DNA of 34,928 nucleotides, from positions 1 to 34,928 of the forward strand of contig JAIXMN010000073.1 in the NCBI GenBank assembly GCA_025716815.1. The letters run 5' to 3'. This DNA comes from Dichotomocladium elegans. Its lineage: Eukaryota; Mucoromycota; Mucoromycetes; Mucorales; Lichtheimiaceae. This document shows, piece by piece, positions 18,857 to 28,266 of this stretch. The notes below the pieces were generated by a model. It was given only the letters and a program-made list of their open reading frames with translations, searched no databases and had not been told where the DNA came from. Position numbers and translations under genes: made by a program. Each line of letters starts with the position of its first letter. Position 1 is the stretch's first letter.

Positions 18857-20505
18857 ATGAATAACAGCAACAGCAACAGCAGCAACAACACTGACGCGAT
18901 TACTCCTTCTCATACTTTGACAGTTGAACAACGTCAACGCCTTGTAACAATGGTTCCTGCAATTCAGCAGCATCTGGCTTTGTTACAAGCCGCCATTAGT
19001 TATTTCGATGAAGAAGAGGAAAATGAAGTGGACGACGAAGACGACGAATATGAAGACAGCCATATACCGATGTACTATGTCATTAGTGCAATTGGTGTAG
19101 CAGCAGAAATGGCAGCATTGCCTATCTATTTCCGTGCTCACCAAATCCCACGGCCAAAGAATAAAACGTTTTGGTCTCTCGTTCATGATAATCTTGCTGA
19201 TGTTCCTGGTCCTGGCGGATTCAAGCACCATTATCGTATGAACAAAAGGACGTTCAACTTCCTTGTCAACAATCTTATGACGCACCCCAAATACCAATCA
19301 TCTGCGCCAAATTTTACACCTCCTGCCATTCAAATTGCTTGCGTTATTTGGCGTTTCGCAAATGCACATATTGGATACCATACGTTTGAAGCTACGATGG
19401 GATATTCCCAAGGATCATTCCACAATTTTACCGATCGATTTTTGGAAGCACTCCTTGATAAGGAAGGACATCAAATCTCTTGGCCTACTGGTAACCGAAT
19501 CCAAGAAGTTGAAGGTGCATTTCGTTTCAATCATGTGGACGATGGCAGTGGCAATAATCCTTTCGCGGTGGTTGGTAAACTTCCAGGTGCAATTGGTGCG
19601 ATTGATGGTAAACTTTTCAAAATCCATCCACCTGCAAAGCGAGGGGCAAGATTTGTCGATAGACATAACGTTTATTCAATGTCTGCCATTGCTGTTTGCG
19701 ATGCTGACTTACGTTTCACATTCGTTCATGCTGGACAATCAGGTATGTAAATCATCGGATCAATAAAAAGTTGCTTCCTGATAACATGTAAACTATCAAT
19801 TCAAAAATAATAGGCAGAACCCATGATAAACGTGCTTTTCAACGATCAGCATTAGAAAGATGCTTTAGAAGAAATTATGAGGAAATGTGTCCAGATAGAA
19901 CATATATATTAGCAGGTAAATAACAATATAAGTTTCAGTTAGTAATGATCTGCATAGTTGCTTATCTCTTAATCTAATATGTTTTGCAAATAGATTCGGC
20001 TTTTCCTCTGGAACCATACATGATGACACCTTATCCCGAATCACGAGGGCCACTCCTTGGTTATTATGAAAAAAGATACAACAAACTGCATTCGTCGATG
20101 CGTATGGCTATTGAGAGAGCATTCGGCGTCCTTGTTTCGAGGTGGCGCTTTTTGAAGCAATATGTTTACATGTGCGATGAACAACGAATTAGCCGTACCA
20201 TTTATGCTGGATTTATTTTGCATAATATTTGCATTGACGAAAATGACGACCACCAAGATCTAATAGATGATAACGATAACGGTTCCAATGGTACAGCGGG
20301 ACGAGTTGAAATTCTGCCATTGAGCAATGAAGAAGAAGAAGAAGAAGAAGAAGAAGAAGATGCTGAACCTGTCTCAACAATCAATCCACAACCACCTCGA
20401 TCGATGTCTGATAGAGACCGTCTAATCTTAGCAGAACAACGTAGAGACGAATTGAGGGATTATGCTAGAGATTTACAGTATATTAATTTTTACGCCTTGT
20501 CATAA
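18857..20505 (+). CDS. Harbinger transposase
   Basis: Three exons 18857-19742, 19814-19915 and 19994-20505 joined by GTATGT...TAG and GTAAAT...TAG introns of 71 and 78 nt, giving 499 residues. The N-terminus is Asn/Ser-rich then acidic. The DDE_4-type nuclease core has Asp in LPGAIGAIDGKLFKI, Asp in VCDADLRFTFVHAGQSG at the exon 1 end, and Glu in MRMAIERAFGVLVSRWRFL in exon 3. The intron 1 junction falls just after GQS, which is why exon 1 alone seems to end early. A GAA microsatellite (about 20331-20358) encodes a poly-Glu tract near the C-terminus. All catalytic residues are present and no break is seen, so it may be functional. Confidence 0.88.
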
Positions 20506-20586
20506 ACATATACTTATCAATCTCTATCTGTATCTGAAGAGTTTATTGTTATGAAAAAGCAGTATAACTTGGAAATTAAATACTTT

Positions 20587-21390
20587 TTATTGTCGGCTTT
20601 CGCTATCATCATCTTCATTATTATCACTACTGTCATTATGGCGATGATCGTCAACAACAAGAATGGTACGTAACAACTGCATAAGCTCATGATGAGCAGT
20701 AAGAAGCTCGTTTCGAAAAGCACGGTTTTCTTCTCGTCGCCGTTCTGCTTCTTGCCGCCGTTGTTCCCGAATTTGTTCCATGCGATTCGTTTCTTCGTTT
20801 ACAAGGCGGACAAGTTCTTGCAAACGAGTATCAACCAATACTGCTACTGACGTTCGTTGATTGTGGCTCTGATTTGTTGTAGTTTCACCACCTAAGGAGT
20901 CGATCGTATTACGTGGACGAACAGTTGGATCGTCGTGCAAAAATGTTCCCATTAACTCATAGTGAGAACATCGATGCGGAACATCTTCACGGCCATTCCC
21001 CGTGTGGATTTCGTCTTGAACATCATCCTTGTAATCACTGAGGATTTCTCCCCAGCGAGTCTGAATGGCGTTACGGGATCGACGTGGTTGCCCAGCAGGT
21101 TGTTTTTCGTAGTATTCCTTAAATATTTGGTCCCAAACACGACCAATTGGTATGTTGCCGTTTGTTGCATTGAGAACATCCCATTTGCCTTTGACAGCAT
21201 TAATGAGAATTTCTTCTTCAGCCACAGTCCATCTCATATTTGATCTTGTTGTTGCTGCTGTTGCTGCTTCTGATGCCGCGGTTGCCTGAGAGTTGGTAGT
21301 GGTATCGCCACCATCAAGGTCTAGTACTTGTTGTTGGATAATAAGAGGAATTGGTTGCGGCGTAGTTGGCGGTACCATGGGAGGGATCAT
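20587..21390 (-). CDS. Harbinger MYB/SANT-like DNA-binding protein
   Basis: 267 residues, convergent with the transposase 81 bp away. Residues about 52-110 form a trihelix MYB/SANT-like domain (MRWTVAEEEILINAVKGKW...IFKEYYEK...RNAIQTRWGEILSDY), the usual second protein of PIF/Harbinger elements, known in the family to bind TIRs and bring the transposase to the nucleus and DNA. The C-terminal half is a charged coiled coil (EETNRMEQIREQRRQEAERR). A basic 34-codon open stretch at 21583-21479 (MPPKRPNQFRLVFEDPSQQ...) may be an upstream exon, but I could not place a convincing splice pair. Confidence 0.8.
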   Translation of the reverse strand: MIPPMVPPTTPQPIPLIIQQQVLDLDGGDTTTNSQATAASEAATAATTRSNMRWTVAEEEILINAVKGKWDVLNATNGNIPIGRVWDQIFKEYYEKQPAGQPRRSRNAIQTRWGEILSDYKDDVQDEIHTGNGREDVPHRCSHYELMGTFLHDDPTVRPRNTIDSLGGETTTNQSHNQRTSVAVLVDTRLQELVRLVNEETNRMEQIREQRRQEAERRREENRAFRNELLTAHHELMQLLRTILVVDDHRHNDSSDNNEDDDSESRQ

Positions 21391-22363
21391 TGGTACTGAA
21401 CTATCGTTAATCTTTTTTTTAGATTAGCATTGTTTTCCAATCTCGACGCTGTAAAATGCACTGTTTTTAAATTATCTGTCAAGGTACCAAAGGATTGATA
21501 TGAGTTCGAGCACGTTGGCGGGGAGGTTGTTGGCTTGGGTCTTCAAAGACCAAGCGAAATTGATTTGGGCGTTTTGGAGGCATGTTGTTAAAAAGAATAA
21601 TGTGTCGTAAAGAAGTGCTTATTATGCAAAGCAAAATGTTATCCTTTTATAGGTTTACAGCTCGGAAGGTCTCAAGCAAACGCTCCAGAATTTTTTTTTG
21701 GAAATGCTGAGTGTAGTACTATTGTTGCACTAATTCAAGAATTTTACAAATTGGGACTTTCAACCGGGGAGGTGCTTGAGAGCACCCAAGGTCTTTGTCC
21801 GCTTTGAAAAGGGAAGGCGCACGGCGGTTTTCGCAGAAAAATTTTTTCATGGTGGCCTTCCGCGTAATTTTTTTCCTTGGTCCTCTTCCGCATAAGTATT
21901 TTTTTTTCTTAATGCAACATCCACACAATTACACGGTCACCACTACTGATGGTGAAGTCGCCGCCAAATATCCTGGTGCCAAGGAAAGATTGACGTTAAG
22001 ACGGCATTTTGACGCGTAATATAGTCAAGACGATGAGCACCCTGCAGCTATACGTATTTCCATCGTTTGTAATCCGCGATTGGGTGACATTATTGCAGTA
22101 CCAAACTCTCTCTCTCTCTCTCTCTCTCTCCTTCTCCTGCTCTAACGAGGCTTCCTTATGCAGACGTTAAGAAACTGCCTGCTGCTCTCTTACAACGCAT
22201 CCAACAGACTTGGGACAGAAAGGAACGCATACATACTGCAAAGAATGCGAATGGCAGCGTGGAAAAGATCATGCAGAAAAAAATAAAAACCGAGGTAATC
22301 TTTGGAAGGATTGAAAGCGATACGAGGATTTGAAAGAAAGGAATGGCGCATTGCACGCCTACA

Positions 22364-23268
22364 CGACAAACAGGCGGAATGCAGAGTATGGGTCACACAT
22401 CGGACAAAACACGGGGAACGGAGAGGTCAATCACTTTAGAATGGTGGGGAACAGAAGACTTTATAAAGTCAGCTGTATTCGATTATTCGTCATGATCTTC
22501 TGTTCTTTAACGGGTTGCCAGCGTTGCGGGGCTTTGGGCAGTGCGACGAATCCCCGGTGACTCTCAATAACTCCTTGCATTTCTTTCCTCTCACAATGTC
22601 GAAAACAAAGCAGAAATCAACGGCAGTTAAGGTCAACGAACGGTGGCTCTACGTCAGGTCACTTGGTGTCTCTCGTTACCGCCATCCGGAAAATTCAACA
22701 AAGCCGCGCAAGACAGCAGGAAAGACATCGGCGCGTCCATCTGCATGACTTATTCGAACGATTGACACTAGAAGGACCATCAAGTTAATACGAAACGGAG
22801 CGCAATGTTCTGGTTGGTTCATTCATTTATTTATTTTTAAAAAAAGCAGCCGAATCCTCACAGAAAGGTCCCACCACCTCGTATGATGAAAGGACTTTAC
22901 TGTCTCCGGGAAAGTCAAAAAGACAGGATGACGATTGCACATGTTGGCTCCCCTTCATGCCTCTAACAAAAAAGAGGAAAATCGAAAATTATGCTAGGAC
23001 ATACAGGACGATCAAAATGTCTGTTTTATTGAGCGCATGGCAAGTGCTTGTATCTGTAGATATCCCTGCAGTAGCCGAATAACAAGACTAGAGCTTCATC
23101 AGCGTCTTATCCGCATGCTTTATTCACACTCGACCTACATTATTGTTTATCGCTATGAGCCATGCGTTAGGCTCATGGGTCGTTCTTCATTCCGCATCAA
23201 TAACAAGCCTTCATCGTTCTCACTTCTTTTCGCACTCTCGCCTCGATGCATTGATTATGCTTATAATA
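22364..23268. other. LTM-3 interior between left TIR and MITE
   Basis: Holds the possible accessory-gene remnant at 22596-22788; the rest (22789-23268) shows no supportable gene. Confidence 0.4.
22596..22788 (+). pseudogene. Possible remnant of an LTM accessory gene
   Basis: Starts MSKTKQKSTAVK and, after a one-base shift near 22632, continues as a basic helical stretch (SLVTAIRKIQQSRARQQERH) ending LFERLTLEGPSS. Basic start, position upstream of the transposase gene and a loose likeness to the LTM-1 accessory start (KSAIRKRST...EAAIRSL) suggest a degraded relative. Weak. Confidence 0.3.
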
Positions 23269-23633
23269 CAGGATTTTCAAGAAGAACTTTGCCACAAATT
23301 TTAGTTGTTCGTATAGACCGTCTAGGTTTTTCGTTTTTTTTTGCTTCAAATTCGAATACAAATTTTAGTATTTCGTTGCTACCCTTTTGTCAAATTTAAA
23401 GGCAATAGCAGCAAGAACATTTCAATCAAGGCTATAGATGAGTCTTCCTTCTCTTCTTTTTACGCCAGAATAGTTTTGGGAGGCCAACCATTTATGTTTC
23501 ATTCTAATTTTGAAGGAAGAAGAGAAACGAAATACTAAAATTTGTATTCGATTTTGAAGCAAAAAAAACGAAAAACCTAGACCGTCTATACGAACAACTA
23601 AAATTTGTGGCAAAGTTCTTCTTGAAAATCCTG
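23269..23633. mobile_element. 365 bp MITE with TA duplication
   Basis: TIRs of about 108 bp (23269-23377, 23526-23633) starting CAGGATTTTCAAGAAG, flanked by TA (23267-23268, 23634-23635). Its first ten bases equal the LTM-2/LTM-3 tips and differ by one from LTM-1, so it is probably moved by a transposase of this group. No coding capacity. Confidence 0.9.
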
Positions 23634-23783
23634 TACATTCCTTAACGATTCTTACAAATGGGGTAAATACACAAACAAATCATGAGATACTTGAGAAGTG
23701 GTAGGGTTTAAACTCAACGCTTGCGTGTAATTCCAAGCGAGGCTGTTGCTTCTTCAACTATTCACCTAAAACCTTACGTTACC

Positions 23784-25348
23784 ATGACCATTTCCAATAA
23801 CAAAGGCGCTCAAATCTCAGCTCGTAGATCGGGTAGAATTGCGAAGCGAGAACATCGGGCAAGTGCAGTGAACCGAGCTGCTACTCAGATTAACGTCCCT
23901 AACTTGGCTCATGCTCTGAGTCAACTTCGGCTAGGTTTGTTATTTTTTCATGAGGATGCTCGAAACCTAGACATTTTCATCCTGATATTGCAGACGTAAC
24001 TATTAGAATTAGATAATGAGGAACAAGAGGAGTGGCTCGGTGGTGTCTCGGTTGAATGTATCAGTGATCCTGAAGCGGAAGAAGAGGCGTCGAGAGTGAC
24101 TGATGGCATTGACATGGACAACAACAATGATAGCGAAGAAGACTCGGCCATGGATGTCGACAAAGTCGTTGATCGTCCGCCACGATCGCTGATGGCAGCA
24201 ATTCGTATGCAAATGCAAGAATTTAACTGCTCATCGCCTTCCTCAAGCCGTGCGACATCAGTGCGTAGCAATGACACTGACTCTTTGCCTGCAAAAAGTA
24301 GAGAAAAAAGACTCGAGTGCGTCGCACAATTGCTGAGAAACTGCTTGTTGTCAACGCCGTGTTTGACAAGCGCCTCTCCTACGCGGCTGTGGGCGAGCTT
24401 TTTGGAATGAGAACGTCAACTGTTTCCGACATTGTGAAGCAGTATTCCCGTGGGAAACTCAACGCTGATACTACAAGTGGAAGGGTTCCAACAAATGCAG
24501 GACGTCCCCAGAAGATCACTGACGAGGGTCATGCCTATATTGCAGAATTCGTTGCCTTGTATAACTCGGCTACCCTTCAACAAATCCAAACAGCATACCT
24601 TACAAAATTCGGGATCCAGCTTGGGATCACTACAATTTACGATCATTTGAGAAAGCAGTGTCAGATGTCGCTAAAGCGTGCTGTGATGTACCCAGAGAAA
24701 CGCAATGCCGAGGAAACGAAGGAAAAGCGCGCCACATATGTCAAGGAATGGATTACATCCGGTATCCTTGACTATGAGAAAAACTGTGTATTTATCGACG
24801 AAGCGTCCTATAATCTTTCAATGGGGCGCAATTACGCATGGTCTAGAGTAGGCGAGCCTGCTCGCGTGATGGTTAAGAAGATGCGGACCAAGTCACGCAC
24901 TCTTATTGCAGCGATTTCGTATGCGGGACTTTGTGGTGCATCCATCAAGGAAGGTAAAGGTGGCACCAAGAGCACTGACTTTGTTGCTTTCCTCGAAGAG
25001 GTGATGGACGATCTTGACCGTAACGGACGGAAAGGGTGGTATCTTGTTTGCGACAATGCAGCGATACATAAGACTAAGATTGTTTGCGAGGCTGTGGAGA
25101 GTAGGGGATACCATATCGTTTACCTGCCTCCATATTCCCCATTCCTTAATCCGATTGAAGAATTCTTCTCAAAGGTGAAGGCGATATTTCGACGTGTAGC
25201 AGTTGGCCTTGATCCCGAGAACGCACCGATGCTACACGACCGCCTGACCCAAGCAATTGCAGAAGTCCGCGCAGAGGATTATGCTGGATGGGCACGCCAT
25301 GCAACTACTTTCTTCACTCCTTGCCTTGAACGTGAGGATATGCTTTAG
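23784..25348 (+). pseudogene. T2: Tc1/mariner transposase with intact DD34E (one frameshift)
   Basis: Exon 1 23784-23934, a 72 nt GT-AG intron, exon 2 24007-25348. Exon 1 encodes a basic block (ARRSGRIAKREHR) and PNLAHALSQLRL, like exon 1 of the LTM-1 gene. Exon 2 begins acidic, then shifts frame in the A6 run at 24304-24309; after it come two HTHs (LSYAAVGELFGMRTSTVSDI; LQQIQTAYLTKFG) and a complete catalytic core: CVFIDEASYN (Asp161 counted from the GTG at 24317), YLVCDNAAIHK (Asp246), PPYSPFLNPIEEFF (Glu281), exactly 34 residues between the last two. About 496 residues overall. The frameshift may be a recent indel; the 343-codon core is itself open. It would cut at TA-flanked ends. Confidence 0.85.
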
Positions 25349-25575
25349 TTTCGCTCTTTTTGGTCTTTTTTCTTTCTTTTTCTACTGTTATAAGAAAGTT
25401 TGCATACTGCACATCGAAGAACGGAATAGACATATCCACTAGAACAAAAGCGTGATGTTAACTTCTTGAGGACTGTATCGCCATCTTAAAAATTACAGGA
25501 GCCAAGTTCATAAAAGCTTGCTTCTTTCAGATAGCACAAACTTTACCCCGAATTCTTGAAAAGCTACCAATTGCC
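25349..25575 (+). other. Spacer between T2 and T1
   Basis: 227 bp, pyrimidine-rich after the T2 stop, no TIR-like ends; it should hold the T2 terminator and the T1 promoter, but I see no clear element. Confidence 0.4.
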
Positions 25576-26992
25576 ATGTCTTCCTCGAACGCTACTGCAG
25601 TTAACACCAGCAAGCATGCCGAGCCTAGGCTCATTCGCCAGCTTTCAAGAACAATGTCCGACATGACAATCGACGACGCTGATTCCAATGGTATTTCATG
25701 TTTCTAAAGTGATTTGGATAACATACAGTATATTGAATGTGTACGAAGTAGAAGCTATCGCTCTCGGGGACAACGAAGCTGAAGAGTCGCCATCCCGTCA
25801 AAGTAAGACATTGTGCCTATGAATCTAAGGTACTGACAATTTACTATTATTCATCTTAGGTGGCGAAATCATGGAAGAAGATCAGGACCCACAGGAAAGA
25901 ACAAGACCTCTGGCGAGAGCAACTGACAAAAGGAAGCAGCAGGTGAAAACTTCGAGGGCTAAGACCTACGATATTATGTCGTACGAGCGTCGAGTGCATG
26001 CTCTTAATAGCATGCTGGACACCAGTGCGGGCCCTTCCACCATTGCTGCATGATTGGGCGTCAGCGTGAGCATGCTGAGATCCCTCCGCAAGCGATACTA
26101 TGAGGAAGGGAGAATTGAGAATCTCCGAAGAGGTCGTTCCGGCGGCGCAGAACTTGGCCCTGATCAGGCAAAGATAATTATCAGGGCAATGGATCAGAAT
26201 CCCGCGCTTTCTGTTTCTGAGGCCCGTAGCATCTTGGAAGCTGCGCAGGTGACGAGTGGGGAGTTCGGCAGCGGCAAGTACGCCGAGACAACTCTTGTCT
26301 CGTTCCTTCGCAAGAACTGCAAGGTCGCGATGCAGCGGTGCCTCTCGTTTCCAGGTGAAGCTAGACCTGCTCCAGAGGAATCTGTTGCGACTGTCATTGA
26401 AAACGTACATCAGAGGATGGAGCGGGGACATGTTTCCCCTGAAACGAATTGTGTCTTCATTGGTGAAGCTGCTTGGCGTATCCGGCCGAGCAAGGTTTGG
26501 AACAAGGCACCGCCTAAAAAGGCACAAATGGAGAATGACGACCGTGTGCCTTCTCATTCCTTCTTCTTGGCAATGAACGCGTACAACGTCGTCGTGACAA
26601 CCGTGCGCTCCCCTGCTCTCCAAACTACAGAAGAGCATATGATGGCCTTTGTCAAAAAGGTCATTGATTATTTCGACGATGTCCCTTGCGAGAATCTGAA
26701 GCTGGTATTTGACGCAATGCCAGATACAACGGCGAACAAGATCACGGCTTTGGCAATGGAGTACGGCTTCATTGCATTCTTTCTCCCTCCTCTTCAGTCT
26801 GGGACGTTGAACCCGGCAGAGGCCGTCCTCGGCAAAGCCCAAGAGTTGTGCCCGCGGCACAAAGAAACTGGTGACAGAGATCGCGTCTCTCAGTGGCTGG
26901 AAGCTACAGCCAGGAATCTGCCCAGTGAGACGTGCTTGAATGCTATTCGTGAGGCATTCAGCTTCATCACGGTCCCCTCTCCAAGCGAATAA
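25576..26992 (+). pseudogene. T1: transposase-like protein lacking the first catalytic Asp (nonsense codon)
   Basis: Three exons: 25576-25690, 25749-25802, 25860-26992, with 58 and 57 nt introns (the second GTAAGA...CTTAG with CTGAC branch site). The 5' exons encode MSSSNATAVNTSKHAEPR... and an acidic EAIALGDNEAEESPSRQ; exon 3 has the HTH and Tc1-type core with VFIGEAAW, LVFDAMPD and LNPAEAV, as in LTM-2. CGA to TGA at 26051-26053 stops the frame before the core (LTM-2 has CGA there). Without that one codon the product would be about 433 residues. Two copies carrying the same Gly yet otherwise open show it spread without a complete triad; a regulatory or partner function for T2 is possible but unproven. 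Confidence 0.8.
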
Positions 26993-27114
26993 ACAGCGCT
27001 TTTCCTTCTTGGATGGTTTTGGATTCTGTTTCATTACCATCACTTTTTCGTCAATGATTTCGTTTGATTCTCAGTATTCTGCTCAGTACTCGTAGATTAT
27101 TTTCACCGTGCTGA

Positions 27115-28266
27115 TGTAGGCGTGCAATGCGCCATTCCTTTCTTTCAAATCCTCGTATCGCTTTCAATCCTTCCAAAGATTACCTCGGTTTTTATTTTTT
27201 CTGCATGATCTTTTCCACGCTGCCATTCGCATTCTTTGCAGTATGTATGCGTTCCTTTCTGTCCCAAGTCTGTTGGATGCGTTGTAAGAGAGCAGCAGGC
27301 AGTTTCTTAACGTCTGCATAAGGAAGCCTCGTTAGAGCAGGAGAAGGAGAGAGAGAGAGAGAGAGAGAGAGTTTGGTACTGCAATAATGTCACCCAATCG
27401 CGGATTACAAACGATGGAAATACGTATAGCTGCAGGGTGCTCATCGTCTTGACTATATTACGCGTCAAAATGCCGTCTTAACGTCAATCTTTCCTTGGCA
27501 CCAGGATATTTGGCGGCGACTTCACCATCAGTAGCGGTGACCGTGTAATTGTGTGGATGTTGCATTAAGAAAAAAAAAATACTTACGCGGAAGAGGACCA
27601 AGGAAAAAAATTACGCGGAAGGCCACCATGAAAAAAAATTTTCTGCGAAAACCGCCGTGCGCCTTCCCTTTTCAAAGCGGACAAAGACCTTCTTCTCCCA
27701 AGGAGCGTCTTCCTTGTCTCTCCTTATATAGTAAAAGCTGTCAACCGATAGCGTGCATAAATCCTCTTTACTGACGAATATTCTTTACCCTATTAAATTA
27801 AAGTAGTATCCTATGAACATGGTCCTACCAACCAAAATAATCACCAGAGGTGCAAATATATTCTTGTACCCAGTGCAAGTTCGATGCTATGAAAATGGTC
27901 TCGCAAAGGATCTGTGCAACCGGTACTGCGAAAATAATATTCGGGGGACTAATTGATATCTTCCATCTGACGACCAAAAAATAAAAAATTTTACGGTGAA
28001 CCGGCTATCTGGTACTCATTTGCTTCTGTGTGGCGAAAATCCAAATTGCAAGTGTCAGTTGCTTTCTTCAACCCTACACCTTTAGTAATCGCACCCTTAC
28101 TTCTTTTTGCTTCTATAACATATAAAACAGAGGGGAAGTCGAAATACATATACCCTCCCATGAATAAAATGTACACTCAACCATTCTTTTCCATTCGTCC
28201 AACGAAAAGAAAAAACCTTTGAACATTTCTTTCCTTCAATTACTCGGTAAATTACCGAAAATCCTG
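27115..28266 (-). repeat. LTM-3 right terminal inverted repeat
   Basis: 1,152 bp, intact, inverse of the split left arm. (GA)n at about 27347-27371 and the palindrome TCGGTAAATTACCGA at 28244-28258. Confidence 0.9.

Larger units (their letters stand above)
18543..21787. mobile_element. PIF/Harbinger element
   Basis: 3,245 bp inserted in the left LTM-3 TIR. Ends G(T/G)GTGCTCTCAAGCAC in inverse, flanked by AAG on both sides (18540-18542, 21788-21790); the uninterrupted target is seen in LTM-2 near 13754. Three-base duplication and a convergent transposase plus MYB-like gene are the standard PIF/Harbinger layout. Exact edges are uncertain by 1-3 bases because AAGG/AAGGT also fit. Confidence 0.85.
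17965..22363 (+). repeat. LTM-3 left terminal inverted repeat, split by Harbinger
   Basis: Outer part 17965-18542 and inner part 21788-22363 together give 1,151 bp (after discounting the AAG duplication) and match 27115-28266 in inverse. Contains palindrome TCGGTAATTTACCGA at 17973-17987 and a (CT)n run at about 22107-22131. Confidence 0.88.
17965..28266. mobile_element. LTM-3: 10.3 kb Tc1/mariner-like element with two transposase genes and nested insertions
   Basis: TA duplication at 17963-17964 and 28267-28268; ends CAGGATTTTCGG in inverse; TIRs of about 1,152 bp. Without its nested Harbinger and MITE the element is about 6.7 kb. Plus-strand genes: a possible accessory remnant (22596), T2 with a full DD34E triad (23784-25348) and T1 with Gly for the first Asp (25576-26992). 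I found no separate TIR pair around T2, so both genes appear native to the same element. Confidence 0.88.

Noticed and set aside
22107..22131. CT-repeat as a possible functional site
   Set aside because: A plain microsatellite; LTM-2 has an interrupted version, so length is not conserved.
24299..24317. Programmed frameshift in T2 at the A6 run
   Set aside because: The run is not in the register needed for a canonical -1 heptamer; a simple indel is more likely.
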